64,000 bases of DNA from Bifidobacterium criceti (GCF_002286935.1 NZ_MVOH01000006.1:124001-188000); one strand, 5' to 3'; positions 42,801 to 52,192 are shown, numbered from the stretch's first letter. Notes: a model not told the origin generated them from the letters alone. Numbers and translations are program-made.

Positions 42801-44762
42801 ATGACGATTTCGCAGCAGGAACTTGACGGACAGGCGCTCGACGCACTGCGCAGGTACTTCGGATACGAGAGGTTCCGCCCCGGCCAAGGCGAGCTCATCG
42901 GCGGCATCCTCGAAGGGCGCGACGTGCTCGGCGTCATGCCGACCGGTTCCGGCAAATCGTTGTGCTACCAGATTCCGGCCGTGCTGCTGCATGGGCTGAC
43001 GATCGTCATCTCGCCGCTCATCTCGCTGATGAAGGACCAGGTCGACGGTGCGAACGAGATCGGCATCCCCGCCGCGTTCATCAACAGTTCACTGCTGCCC
43101 GAGGAGCAGGACGATGTGCTCGCCGCGGCGAACGCGGGCCATATCCGGCTGTTGTACGTCGCCCCGGAACGTCTTGAGACGCCGCGTTTCCGCAATTTCG
43201 CGAACCATGCGGACATCGCGCTCATCGCCGTCGACGAGGCGCACTGCGTGTCGCAATGGGGTCAGGATTTCCGTTCGTCGTATCTTGGCATCGGCGAGTT
43301 CATCGACTCCCTCCCCGACCGTCCGACGGTCGCCGCGTTCACGGCGACCGCGACCGAACGTGTGCGCCGCGACATCATCCATATGCTGCGCCTGCACGAC
43401 CCGAAGGTCGTCGTCACCGGATTCGACCGCACGAACCTGTACTTCGACATCCTCAAACTCGGCACACGTGACAAGGCGAACTGGATCGCGCACTACGTCG
43501 CCGACCACGCCGACGAATCCGGCATCATCTATTGCGCGACGCGCAAACAGACCGAGGAACTCGCCGAGACAATCAACACACTCGTGCCGCAGCTGCGCGC
43601 ACGGCAGGGCGCGGGCGCGGCGCAGCCCTCCCCCACATCACCGATCGCCGTCGCGTACCACGCGGGACTCACGCCCGATCGCCGCGAGCGCGCGCAACGT
43701 GATTTCGTGACCGACGCCGTGCCGCTCGTCGTCGCGACGAACGCGTTCGGCATGGGCATCGACAAATCGAATGTGCGGTATGTCATCCACCACAACATGC
43801 CCGAGAGCATCGAAGCGTACTATCAGGAGGCCGGGCGCGCGGGTCGTGACGGCGAGCCGAGCCGCTGCACGTTGTTGTGGAACGAATCGGATATCGTCAC
43901 GCGCCGCCGTCTGCTCGACAACGGCGGCGGCAACGAGCGCCTCACCGAGGACGAACAGGAGCAGGTGCGGCGTTGGAAGCGGCATCTGCTCGACACGATG
44001 GTCGGCTATTGCCGTACGACCGAATGCCTGCACCGCTATATGACACGCTATTTCGGCGAAACGGACGAGGGTGCGGATGGTGCGGCGCCGCATTGCGTGG
44101 GCGGCTGTGTCAATTGCGAGAGCACGTTCTCGACGACCGACGTCTCGCACATCGCGCGCCTGATCAGCATGTGCGTGCATGACCTCGCTCAGTCGTATGG
44201 CAGCGGCAAGATCGTCGCGGTGTTGCGCGGTTCGCGGGCGAAGGACATCCTCGACCGTGGGCTCGACCATGTGCAGACATTCGGCAAACTCGCTTCAGTA
44301 CCGCAGTCGACGGTGCGCGATGTGCTCAACCAGATGGTGTCCGATGGGTTCCTGATGATCACGGAGGGCCGTCTGCCGATCGTCATGTTCGGTCCGCGCG
44401 CGGCAGAAACGATCGATCCCGCGTTCCACTATGAGATGAAGAGCATCACGCGGCCGAAACGTGAGCAGACGCCCGCGCATACCGCAACGTCCGCACCGTC
44501 CGCGGAACCGACGACGTTCGGCGGCGGACATGGTGGTTCGGATGAGGAGATGTTCGAACGGTTGCGCGAAGTGCGCCGCGAGATCGCACGTGAGATCGGC
44601 AAACCTCCGTACATCGTGTTCTCGGATCGCGCGTTGCGTGATATGGCGGTGCGTCGTCCGCACACCGACGACGAGTTCCTCGACGTCAACGGTGTCGGTA
44701 CGTCGAAACTTGAGAAGTACGGTGCGCGGTTCATGCAGGCGATTGCCGATTTCGAGGACTGA
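42801..44762 (+). CDS. recQ: ATP-dependent DNA helicase RecQ
   Basis: A 653-residue RecQ with complete domain order. The helicase core has MPTGSGKSLCYQIPA (47-61), VDEAHCVSQWGQDFR near 144, FTATATERVRRDI and the motif V/VI segment QEAGRAGRDGEPS. The RQC zinc region has CLHRY...HCVGGCVNC near 412-435, followed by the winged helix. The C-terminal HRDC domain (about 580-653) ends in EEFLDVNGVGTSKLEKYGARF. It acts in recombination and fork repair. No ribosome site precedes ATG 42801, but TACACT lies 8 nt upstream, so a leaderless or near-leaderless mRNA is possible. Confidence 0.95.
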   Translation: MTISQQELDGQALDALRRYFGYERFRPGQGELIGGILEGRDVLGVMPTGSGKSLCYQIPAVLLHGLTIVISPLISLMKDQVDGANEIGIPAAFINSSLLPEEQDDVLAAANAGHIRLLYVAPERLETPRFRNFANHADIALIAVDEAHCVSQWGQDFRSSYLGIGEFIDSLPDRPTVAAFTATATERVRRDIIHMLRLHDPKVVVTGFDRTNLYFDILKLGTRDKANWIAHYVADHADESGIIYCATRKQTEELAETINTLVPQLRARQGAGAAQPSPTSPIAVAYHAGLTPDRRERAQRDFVTDAVPLVVATNAFGMGIDKSNVRYVIHHNMPESIEAYYQEAGRAGRDGEPSRCTLLWNESDIVTRRRLLDNGGGNERLTEDEQEQVRRWKRHLLDTMVGYCRTTECLHRYMTRYFGETDEGADGAAPHCVGGCVNCESTFSTTDVSHIARLISMCVHDLAQSYGSGKIVAVLRGSRAKDILDRGLDHVQTFGKLASVPQSTVRDVLNQMVSDGFLMITEGRLPIVMFGPRAAETIDPAFHYEMKSITRPKREQTPAHTATSAPSAEPTTFGGGHGGSDEEMFERLREVRREIAREIGKPPYIVFSDRALRDMAVRRPHTDDEFLDVNGVGTSKLEKYGARFMQAIADFED

Positions 44763-44886
44763 GCGCGGCGCCATGTCATGCCGTGGGCGAAGTGGGCGGC
44801 CGCTGATACAGTGACTATGTGGGGCCATGCCGCATATGTTGGGCACGATGTGCCGCGGCGTCGCATACTTCGAGGAGGACACCACG

Positions 44887-46356
44887 ATGAGCTACGGGAA
44901 CGACCCATCGCAAGACCCATTCGGACAACCGGCACCGTACGGGTACGGGGAACAAGGCGGCTATGCCCAAGGCGGATATTCGCAAGAAGGCTACTCGCAG
45001 GGCAGCTACCCGCAGGACGGCGCCTATGACTCCCCCGGACAAGGGAGCGCGCCATACGGATGGCAGAACCATGGCGCTTCCCCGCAACAACCGCAACCGC
45101 CGCAGCAACCACAGCAACCGTATTCGCCCTATCGTTCCGGTGGCGCGCCGCAGGCGCAGCAGCCGTACGGGTACACAGGCCGACCGCCATACATGCCATA
45201 CGGCGGAGGCACCCCATCCGGACCGTTCGACACGGCGGCGCCCAAGCGTGGCGGCAACGGCGTCAAGATCGCGATCGGCGTGACGGCGGCGATCATCGCC
45301 ATATTCATCGCAATCGGCTGGGGCTTCGCCTATATGATGCGATCGATGACCGAAGCCGCGATCACCCACGCCACATCGGCCGCGACGGAAGACCTGCGCA
45401 GACGCGGATACGACCCGGACAACTATGTGGACGCGAACGGACGTGTGACCGACGAACAGGTCTACCGCTACTCGGATTCGGAGGATTTCCAACAGTACAA
45501 GTCCGCGGTCGATACGATGTACGCCAAATACATGAACATGTCGGACGACGAACTCAAGGACACGTTGCCTGAGTTTTCGGAAGAAGGGGTCAAACAATTC
45601 GGCGCGTTCCTGACGATCCTCGCCGATCTCAAAAGCGCGAACGCCTTCGGCGACTCGCGCACGACAACCGACCCACAGGAAATCACCGACTACTACCAAG
45701 GGCAGATCGACTATCTCGACGAACTCGAACAACGATTGCTCAACGGTGAACCACTCGGCACAAGCGTACGCATCAAAACGTCGGACGGCCGCGTCATCGA
45801 AGTCGACGGCGACAAAGAACCCGCATACACCAAACCGGATGACGTGAACGCGACGATCGCACAATGGGAACACAACATCACAGCCGTGCCGATCACCCAA
45901 GGTGCGGACGGCACCTATCTTGAGACAGGCGAAGCACTCGCCAAAGCGGTCGGCCTCACGCCGAACTACGATTTCCAATCGGTCCACCAGGTCTGCTCAT
46001 CGGGGCGTCTCGGCGACGACCGTTCACTTGGCGCCTACTGCCCCGTCACACAGGACATCATCTACATCAATCAGGGACTCGACGACTTCGATGCGCAGAT
46101 CAGCGACATCTACTATCCGAACGCGGTCAAACACGAACTCGCGCACGCGCTGATCCACCGTATTTGCGGCACGACGCAGCCGCCGCTCGGCGTCGACCCC
46201 GAAGCGCTCACGAACAGCTATGCGACGCTGTACTTCGGTGCCGACCGCGACATGTTGCAGCACAACGCCGAACAAGGGGCGACCTGGTATGTGATGACCG
46301 ACGCGTCCGACGAAGCCGCGCGCCGCGTCCACACCGGCCAGTGCCAAGTCAACTGA
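44887..46356 (+). CDS. Membrane-anchored neutral zinc metallopeptidase
   Basis: A 489-residue protein. An N-terminal low-complexity region (about 1-118) rich in Gly, Tyr, Gln and Pro leads to one transmembrane helix (about 125-148), giving a cytoplasmic N-terminus and an extracytoplasmic body. KHELAHALIH near residue 415 is the HExxH-type zinc site of the YpfJ/'neutral zinc metallopeptidase' family, where HELAH is usual. CSSGRLGDDRSLGAYCPVTQ also fits the family. GAGGAGG lies 9 nt before ATG 44887. Substrate unknown. Confidence 0.85.
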   Translation: MSYGNDPSQDPFGQPAPYGYGEQGGYAQGGYSQEGYSQGSYPQDGAYDSPGQGSAPYGWQNHGASPQQPQPPQQPQQPYSPYRSGGAPQAQQPYGYTGRPPYMPYGGGTPSGPFDTAAPKRGGNGVKIAIGVTAAIIAIFIAIGWGFAYMMRSMTEAAITHATSAATEDLRRRGYDPDNYVDANGRVTDEQVYRYSDSEDFQQYKSAVDTMYAKYMNMSDDELKDTLPEFSEEGVKQFGAFLTILADLKSANAFGDSRTTTDPQEITDYYQGQIDYLDELEQRLLNGEPLGTSVRIKTSDGRVIEVDGDKEPAYTKPDDVNATIAQWEHNITAVPITQGADGTYLETGEALAKAVGLTPNYDFQSVHQVCSSGRLGDDRSLGAYCPVTQDIIYINQGLDDFDAQISDIYYPNAVKHELAHALIHRICGTTQPPLGVDPEALTNSYATLYFGADRDMLQHNAEQGATWYVMTDASDEAARRVHTGQCQVN

Positions 46357-46359
46357 GCA

Positions 46360-46400
46360 CGTTCCGTCGTGTCGCTATGACGCGCGGACACGACGGAACG
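46360..46400. terminator. Bidirectional hairpin between convergent genes
   Basis: CGTTCCGTCGTGTC and its exact complement GACACGACGGAACG form a 14-bp stem between the metallopeptidase and metB stop codons. Confidence 0.75.
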
Positions 46401-46428
46401 CAGGACGCTCGCGTCAAGCGCCTTCAGG

Positions 46429-47610
46429 TCACTTGAGCGCGTCGAACGCCTGTTCGAGGTCGCCGATGAGGTCGTCGACATCCTCGATGCCGACCGAAAG
46501 ACGCACAAGATTCGCGGGCACTTCGAGCGCCGTGCCGGAAACCGACATGTGCGTCATCGCGGCCGGCACCTCGATGAGCGATTCGACGCCACCGAGCGAT
46601 TCGGCGAGTGTGAACAGCTGCGTCGACGAGGCGAACCGTTCGGCCGCCTCTTTACCGCCCGCGATCTCGACCGAGATCATGCCGCCGAAACCGCCGTGCA
46701 TCTGGCGCGCGGCGACCTCATGGCCCGGATGCGATTCGAGACCGGGATACCAGACGCGCTCCACACCATCATGGCCTTCGAGCCAATGCGCGATCGTCAG
46801 CGCGTTCTCACTGTGCTTGCGCACACGAAGGTCGAGCGTCTTGAGACCACGGATGTCAAGCCACGAATCGAACGGCGACGGCACGGCACCGGCCGCGTTC
46901 TGCAGGAACGCGACGCTCTCCGCAATTCCATCGTCATTCGTGACGACGGCGCCGCCGACGACATCCGAATGACCACCAATGTACTTCGTCGTCGAATAGA
47001 CGACGACGTCTGCACCGTCGTCAAGCGGATGCTGCAGCACAGGCGACGCGAACGTGTTGTCGACTACGACGCGCGTGCCATGCTCGTGCGCGAGCGCCGA
47101 CGTGAGCGCGATGTCGGTGATGTTGAGGAGCGGGTTGGACGGCGTCTCGACCCAGATGTACCGGTACGACTTGCGCGCGAGCGCCGTGCTCACGGCGGAC
47201 GGATCGGTGATGTCGATGACGTCGAGGTCGACGCCCCACGGCACGAAGACCTTCGCGAGGAGGCGGTAGGTGCCCCCGTACACGTCGTTGCCGATGAGGA
47301 TCGCGTCGCCCGGTTTGAGCGTCGAGCGCAGCAGCACGTCGATCGCCGCGAGTCCCGATGAGAATGCGATCGCGTGCTTCGCGCCTTCGACGGCCGCGAG
47401 CTGCTCGGTGAACGAGTCGCGCGTCGGGTTGACGGAGCGGCTGTAGTCGTAGCCGTGGCGCAGGCCGCCGACGCCGTCCTGCTTGAACGTGGACGTCATA
47501 TAGATCGGCGTGGATACGGCTCCCGTGATCGGGTCCGGTTCCTGCCCTGCGTGGATGCCGCGCGTCGCGATGCCGTAGGTCGTCGTCTCGTTCGTGTCGA
47601 AGGTGCTCAT
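46429..47610 (-). CDS. metB: Cystathionine gamma-synthase (trans-sulfuration PLP enzyme)
   Basis: A 393-residue Cys/Met-metabolism PLP enzyme. TRGIHAGQEPDPITGAVSTP opens the fold and YSRSVNPTRDSFTEQLAAVEG follows. VVYSTTKYIGGHSDVVGGAV holds the PLP lysine near residue 210. It forms cystathionine from an activated homoserine and cysteine; gamma-lyase activity is possible in this family and cannot be excluded. AAGGAACG precedes ATG 47610. It lies downstream of cysK on the same strand, 281 nt apart, so the pair links cysteine and methionine synthesis. Confidence 0.9.
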   Translation of the reverse strand: MSTFDTNETTTYGIATRGIHAGQEPDPITGAVSTPIYMTSTFKQDGVGGLRHGYDYSRSVNPTRDSFTEQLAAVEGAKHAIAFSSGLAAIDVLLRSTLKPGDAILIGNDVYGGTYRLLAKVFVPWGVDLDVIDITDPSAVSTALARKSYRYIWVETPSNPLLNITDIALTSALAHEHGTRVVVDNTFASPVLQHPLDDGADVVVYSTTKYIGGHSDVVGGAVVTNDDGIAESVAFLQNAAGAVPSPFDSWLDIRGLKTLDLRVRKHSENALTIAHWLEGHDGVERVWYPGLESHPGHEVAARQMHGGFGGMISVEIAGGKEAAERFASSTQLFTLAESLGGVESLIEVPAAMTHMSVSGTALEVPANLVRLSVGIEDVDDLIGDLEQAFDALK

Positions 47611-47694
47611 CTGTCGTTCCTTGTCTGTCATGCCGTATGGATTACTGGTTGTGGGGGTGTGCGGTGTGGTGTTGTATTGCGCCGAGCTGCGCGT

Positions 47695-47811
47695 TCAGTT
47701 ATGGTGCGGCTGTGCGATGTAGCTTGTGACGCTGCCGCCGCCGTGGGTGCGCAGCCGCGCGTGGTGGATGATGAACACTGCGCCGCCCGCGCGCTTGGTT
47801 GTCGTATGCAT
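47695..47811 (-). CDS. Short ORF between cysK and metB (38 residues)
   Basis: ATG 47811 has GGAGACGAC directly upstream and opens a 38-residue basic, His/Thr/Gly-rich frame beginning MHTTTKRAGG and ending YIAQPHHN. It sits in the 281-nt gap of the cysK-metB unit, on the same strand. It could be a leader peptide or a tiny protein; no cysteine or internal methionine run supports amino-acid attenuation. Not recognised. Confidence 0.35.
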   Translation of the reverse strand: MHTTTKRAGGAVFIIHHARLRTHGGGSVTSYIAQPHHN

Positions 47812-47891
47812 GTCGTCTCCTGATGTGCCGTATGTGGGATGTGTGAGATGTGTGCCGTGCCCGTGGGTTCCTGTATGCATCGCTGCCATCG

Positions 47892-48908
47892 TCACGCCGG
47901 GAGGAGCACTTCGTCGACGAGTGACGGGCGTGTCGTCGCGGCGACGACGTCCGCGTATCCGTGTTCGATCATCCATTCGTCGTTGAAGATCTTCTCGAGG
48001 TAGCCGCGTCCCGAATCCGGCAGCAGCACGACGACGGTCTCGTCCTCGCCGAGGTCGTGTGCCTTCGCGTATTTCACGGCGGCCGCGACGGCCATGCCAC
48101 TCGACCCGCCGACGAGCAGGCCTTCTTCGGACGCGAGCCTGCGCGTCATGAGGAACGCCTCTGCGTCGCTGACCTGGACGATCGCGTCGGCGACGTGCGT
48201 GTCATATGCGCCCGGCATGAAGTCCTCGCCGACCCCTTCGATGTCATACCCGTGGATGTCGTTCGGGTTCGAGTAGATCGAGCCTTCCGGATCGGCTCCG
48301 ATGACGGTCACGGCGCCGTCGGACGCGTCCTTGAGGAAGTTGCCGGTTCCGGAGATCGTGCCGCCTGTGCCGATGCCGGCGACGAAATGCGTGACCTTGT
48401 GGTCCGTCTGCTCCCAGATCTCCGGTCCGGTCGTCTCATAGTGGCTGCGCGGCCCCGCCGGATTGAAGTACTGGTTCGGTTTGAACGCACCCGGGATTTC
48501 GCGTGCGAGGCGGTCGGAGACGCGGTAGTAGGAGCGTGGGTCGTCCGGTTCGACGTCGGTCGGCGTCACGACGACTTCGGCGCCGTACGCGCGCAGCACC
48601 GCGCGCTTCGTTTCGCTCACCTTGTCCGGCAGGACGAAGATCGTGCGGTAGCCGCGCTGTTGTGCGACGAGCGCGAGGCCGACGCCGGTGTTGCCTGACG
48701 TCGGTTCGACGATGACGCCGCCCGGCTTGAGTTTGCCTTCACGCTCCGCGTCGTCGATGATGCGTTCGGCGATGCGGTCCTTCGACGATCCGCCGGGATT
48801 GAAGTATTCGACTTTGACGGCGATTGTGGCGCGCACGCCGTCGATGATGTTGTGGAGTTTGACGATCGGGGTGTTGCCGATGCGCTCGGCGATGGTGTCA
48901 TGCATCAT
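47892..48908 (-). CDS. cysK: Cysteine synthase / cystathionine beta-synthase-like enzyme
   Basis: A 338-residue fold-type II PLP enzyme. The PLP lysine is K43 in NPGGSSKDRIA. PTSGNTGVGLALVAQ is the substrate-binding loop and GIGTGGTISGTG holds the phosphate. The C-terminus (WMIEHGYADVV) resembles catalytic cores of cystathionine beta-synthases without the regulatory CBS domains. It could therefore use serine plus homocysteine as well as O-acetylserine plus sulfide; proximity to metB supports a trans-sulfuration role. AAAAGGA precedes ATG 48908. Confidence 0.88.
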   Translation of the reverse strand: MMHDTIAERIGNTPIVKLHNIIDGVRATIAVKVEYFNPGGSSKDRIAERIIDDAEREGKLKPGGVIVEPTSGNTGVGLALVAQQRGYRTIFVLPDKVSETKRAVLRAYGAEVVVTPTDVEPDDPRSYYRVSDRLAREIPGAFKPNQYFNPAGPRSHYETTGPEIWEQTDHKVTHFVAGIGTGGTISGTGNFLKDASDGAVTVIGADPEGSIYSNPNDIHGYDIEGVGEDFMPGAYDTHVADAIVQVSDAEAFLMTRRLASEEGLLVGGSSGMAVAAAVKYAKAHDLGEDETVVVLLPDSGRGYLEKIFNDEWMIEHGYADVVAATTRPSLVDEVLLPA

Positions 48909-49421
48909 GATGGTTCCTTTTGGCGTTGGTTTGTGGGGTGATGTTCCGTATGGGCACAGGCGGTATTTTCCTGCGTCTGATTTTGCGTTTTCTTCGCGCC
49001 ACAAGCTCGCTTTGGAACCGATTTATTCACAGTATTCCTGAAAGGACAGTCAATGTGGACATCCGCATTCCCCACACTCCACCCTACGCAGAAGCGTCCG
49101 AATACGCTTGTCCCGTAAGGGTTTGTGGATGATGCACCGGATAATGGCGACGGATTGCCGCCGATGAATGATCCTGTCGTTTCAAGTTATGCGTCGATAC
49201 CCGCGCGCCGGAGGCGTCGGTCAGCGACAACAACAACATGAACGATTGATCATGGTTGAAGCATATAACAGCGCGCTGACAAACAAATAATGCACTGTCC
49301 GCATAATGAACACCCCCGCCCGCGAGCTGGATGCTCACCGTGTTACAGCAGCGTTGCCGGCGCGATAGGTGCGAAGCTGGCCGCCGCCATCAAGGATGAC
49401 GACACTCATGGGTCTTGGCTG
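48909..49421. other. Intergenic region upstream of cysK, one tiny ORF only
   Basis: Most of this 513-bp stretch is gene-free. It should carry the cysK promoter. I see no recognisable riboswitch. The only coding candidate is the 21-residue ORF at 49053. Confidence 0.45.
49053..49118 (+). CDS. Possible 21-residue ORF
   Basis: ATG 49053 is preceded by GAAAGGACAGTCA, a good ribosome site, and the frame (MWTSAFPTLHPTQKRPNTLV ...) stops at TAA 49116. It could be a leader peptide, a gene-start remnant or chance. Confidence 0.25.
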   Translation: MWTSAFPTLHPTQKRPNTLVP

Positions 49422-49523
49422 TTCCGCGCTGCGGTACGCTACGGCGCCCCTCACCGTACCGTGGTGCGGAATTTCCCGCACCACGGTACGGTGAGGGGCG
49501 CCGTAGCGTACCGCAGCGCGGAA
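49422..49523. repeat. Composite REP/BIME-like hairpin with perfect 48-bp arms
   Basis: Positions 49422-49469 and 49476-49523 are exact reverse complements, separated by the 6-nt loop AATTTC. Each arm is itself an imperfect hairpin (CCGCGCTGCGGTACG ... CGTACCGTGGTGCGG), so two head-to-head REP units form one long cruciform. It lies 126 nt beyond the stop of the leftward ABC ATPase gene. Confidence 0.92.
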
Positions 49524-49648
49524 TTAGCATGCAAGTGGGCTGGTTTTGCGCCGGGCAAGGTGGTTTGGGGCGGCGTGCAGGCGATGCGATTCCGCGTTGG
49601 GTTGTCGCCACCAGACATGGTGGGGTACGCCAGACACGGGGTTGCCGC

Positions 49649-50467
49649 TCACAGGGTCGCGGCGGCGATAAGGTCGCGCGTGTACGACGCCTGCGGATGG
49701 CCGAGGACGTCGGCAGCGCTCCCCTGTTCGACGATGACGCCGTCGTGCAACACGACGATTGTGTCGGCGATCGTCTGCACGACACCGAGGTCGTGGGAGA
49801 CGAGCACCATCCCCATCTTCGGATTGCGCGCGCGCACGGCGGCGAACGCGTCGAGGATCTGCAGACGCGCGGCGACGTCGATCGCGCTCATCGCCTCGTC
49901 GGCGAGCAGAATCTGCGGTTCGGTGACGATCGCGCGCGCGATCGCGACGCGCTGCGCCTGCCCTCCCGACATATCCATCGGATACCGGTAGAGGAAATCA
50001 CGCGGTTCGAGCGCGACGAGCCGCAGCGCGTCGGCGACGCGGTCTTCAAGCGCCGTGTCGCCACATCCACCGTGTGCTCCGCGCAGCCGCAGCGGTTCGC
50101 TCACCGAATCGAACGCCGTCCACCGCGGATCGAGCGACGCGAAGGGGTTCTGGTAGACGATGCCCGACGCACGCCGCAGCGCGCGCATCGCGGCGCGCCC
50201 GGCGTCGCCGCGCCTGCCGCCGTGTGCGCCTATCGACGCACCACGGAAGCGCACATCGCCGCCGTCGCACGTCTCAAGTCCGAGGAGGATGCGTGTGAGC
50301 GTCGATTTTCCCGACCCGGAACCGCCGATGACGGCGACGCATTCGCCTTCGTGCACGCGGACCGTGCATCCGTGGAGCACTTCGTGGCGTCGTGCGCCTG
50401 TACCGAAGCTTTTGCGCACGTCGACACCTTCGAGCAGTGCCGTGCGCGCGTTCGTCGATTCGTTCAT
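49649..50467 (-). CDS. Oligopeptide/nickel ABC transporter ATP-binding protein (DppF/OppF-type)
   Basis: A 272-residue ABC ATPase. Walker A is GGSGSGKST near 48, the Q-loop is YQNPFASLDPR, the signature is [14 protein letters not shown] near 165, and Walker B is ILLADEAMSAID (Met-Ser instead of the usual Pro-Thr/Val after DEA). The H-loop is VLVSHDLG. It powers uptake together with the neighbouring DppD-type ATPase. ATGA overlap with the upstream gene shows translational coupling. Last gene of a five-gene operon. Confidence 0.92.
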   Translation of the reverse strand: MNESTNARTALLEGVDVRKSFGTGARRHEVLHGCTVRVHEGECVAVIGGSGSGKSTLTRILLGLETCDGGDVRFRGASIGAHGGRRGDAGRAAMRALRRASGIVYQNPFASLDPRWTAFDSVSEPLRLRGAHGGCGDTALEDRVADALRLVALEPRDFLYRYPMDMSGGQAQRVAIARAIVTEPQILLADEAMSAIDVAARLQILDAFAAVRARNPKMGMVLVSHDLGVVQTIADTIVVLHDGVIVEQGSAADVLGHPQASYTRDLIAAATL

Positions 50468-51276
50468 CGTCGCCCTCCTGTGGACGTCCCCTCTGTGGAC
50501 GTCGTGTCGGCGTGCAAGGTGAGCGCGCGCGCCGCGGACACGAGCGTCGACGCCTGCGGCGTGCGCGGCGCGTCGAGGAGCGCCGACGTACGCCCCTGTT
50601 CGACGATATGGCCCGCGTCAAGCACATAGCAGTACTGCGTCGCATGTGCGAGCACCGAGAAATCGTGGGTGATGAACAGCAATGCCGCGCCCGCTTCGTC
50701 AACGAGTGAGACGAGGAGGTCGACGATGTGCCGTTGCGTCATCGAATCGAGCGCCGTCGTCGGTTCGTCAGCGATGATGAGACGCGGCGACGTGATGAGT
50801 GCCGTCGCGATGCCGACGCGCTGTTGCTGACCGCCGGACAGCTCATGCGGATGCCGCTTGTAGAGGTCATCCGCGAGCCCGACCTTGTGCATCATCGCGC
50901 GCACACGTTCCTCGCGTTCCCCGGCGGACACGTCGTAGTGCAGTTCGAGCGGGAGCGCGATCTGCCGGCCGACCGTCAGGAGCGGGTTGAGCGCGGTGCC
51001 CGGGTTCTGGAAGACCATGCCGACAGCCGCGCCGCGCAATGCGGCGAGTTCGGCGTCGGGAAGCCCGACGAGCTGCCGGCCGTTGAGTGCGATCGACCCC
51101 GTGCATGTCGCCGTGGGCGGCAGGAGTCCCATGATCGCGCGCGAGATCATCGATTTGCCCGATCCTGAGGGGCCGACAAGTCCGACGCGCTGCCCGTCGC
51201 GCACGTCAAGATGCACGCCGTCGAGGATCGGGGTCCCGGACACGGCGACGTTCAGGTCATTGATGACGACGCCCAT
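50464..51276 (-). CDS. Oligopeptide/nickel ABC transporter ATP-binding protein (DppD/OppD-type)
   Basis: A 270-residue ABC ATPase. Walker A is GPSGSGKSM, the Q-loop is FQNPGTALNP, the signature is [15 protein letters not shown], Walker B is LIIADEPTTALD, and the H-loop is FITHDFSVL. It forms the heterodimeric motor with the DppF-type protein. ATG 51276 follows GAGG by 5 nt; a GTG two codons upstream is possible. It overlaps the end of the permease gene by 20 nt. The common C-terminal cysteine cluster of some OppD proteins is not seen. Confidence 0.92.
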   Translation of the reverse strand: MGVVINDLNVAVSGTPILDGVHLDVRDGQRVGLVGPSGSGKSMISRAIMGLLPPTATCTGSIALNGRQLVGLPDAELAALRGAAVGMVFQNPGTALNPLLTVGRQIALPLELHYDVSAGEREERVRAMMHKVGLADDLYKRHPHELSGGQQQRVGIATALITSPRLIIADEPTTALDSMTQRHIVDLLVSLVDEAGAALLFITHDFSVLAHATQYCYVLDAGHIVEQGRTSALLDAPRTPQASTLVSAARALTLHADTTSTEGTSTGGRR

Positions 51277-52192
51277 CGGCACCTCGCAATCGTGGATTCG
51301 TCAGTGGGTCGGCCGCTTCGCGCAACGCGTCGCCGAAGAGGTTGAGCGCGACGACCGCGATCGTCACGATGAGGCCGGGCCATAGGACGGTGAGTGGATA
51401 GATGTTGATGAACCGCACCGATGTGCTCAGCGAATGCCCCCAGCTTGGCACACCGGATGGCACGCCGACGCCGAGATACGTGAGCCCCGCCTCGGCGAGG
51501 ACGGCCGTGCCCGCGGACAATGAGCATTGCACGATGAGCACGGGCATGATGTTCGGCACGATGTGCGTGAAGAAGACACGGGGCGCACTTGCGCCGTTCG
51601 CGCGCGCCGATTCGACGTACATGCTGCGTGCGGCGAGCATCGCGGACGGCCTCGCGACGCGCGCGAGGTTGAGGCCATAGCCGAATCCGCACGCGAGGAC
51701 GATGACGGTGACCGACGCGCCAAGCGGCACGGCGAGCATGAGTGCGATGAGCACGGTCGGGATTGAGATCAACGCGTCAATCGCGACGACGGAGCCGTGC
51801 GCGAGCGCCGTGTGGCGTGAGACGAGCATCGCGACGAGCAGCAGGCCGAACGCGGCGGCGAAGAGCACGGTGAGCACGACGATGAGCAGGTTCGTGCGTG
51901 AGCCGGCCATGAGCCAGCTGAACACGTCCGCTCCGGTGCCATCCGTGCCGAGCCAATGGTCGGCCGATGGGCGCGCCCATACGTGGTAGCCGTTCGTCTG
52001 CCAGATGGAATGCGGTGTCCAGACGAGCGAGACGAGTGAGACGAGGATCCATGCGCCGAGGACGATGAGCGCGAAGCGTCCTGTGCCACGCGCCCACATC
52101 GTGCGTATGACGACGCCCGCGCGGCGCATGAAGCCACGTGGTGCACCGGTTGCGGATGCGGTTGTAGTGCCGTTGTTCGGTGTGTCAGTCAT
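51257..52192 (-). CDS. Peptide ABC transporter permease (DppC-type)
   Basis: A 311-residue inner-membrane permease. An N-terminal helix is followed by the WLGTDGTGADVFSWLMAGSR segment, typical of DppC/OppC. The EAA loop is YVESARANGASAPRVFFTHI. About six membrane helices are predicted. It overlaps dppB-type by 8 nt (ATGACTGA) and the ATPase gene by 20 nt, so the operon is tightly coupled. Confidence 0.92.
   Translation of the reverse strand: MTDTPNNGTTTASATGAPRGFMRRAGVVIRTMWARGTGRFALIVLGAWILVSLVSLVWTPHSIWQTNGYHVWARPSADHWLGTDGTGADVFSWLMAGSRTNLLIVVLTVLFAAAFGLLLVAMLVSRHTALAHGSVVAIDALISIPTVLIALMLAVPLGASVTVIVLACGFGYGLNLARVARPSAMLAARSMYVESARANGASAPRVFFTHIVPNIMPVLIVQCSLSAGTAVLAEAGLTYLGVGVPSGVPSWGHSLSTSVRFINIYPLTVLWPGLIVTIAVVALNLFGDALREAADPLTNPRLRGADGRRHQ

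Noticed and set aside
49084-49338. 84-codon minus-strand frame
   Set aside because: No RBS, no recognisable composition and it overlaps the only better candidate ORF; likely chance.
49422-49523. Long hairpin as an insertion sequence with inverted ends
   Set aside because: The loop is only 6 nt and there is no transposase; the twin at 55833 and shorter relatives fit REP/BIME elements better.
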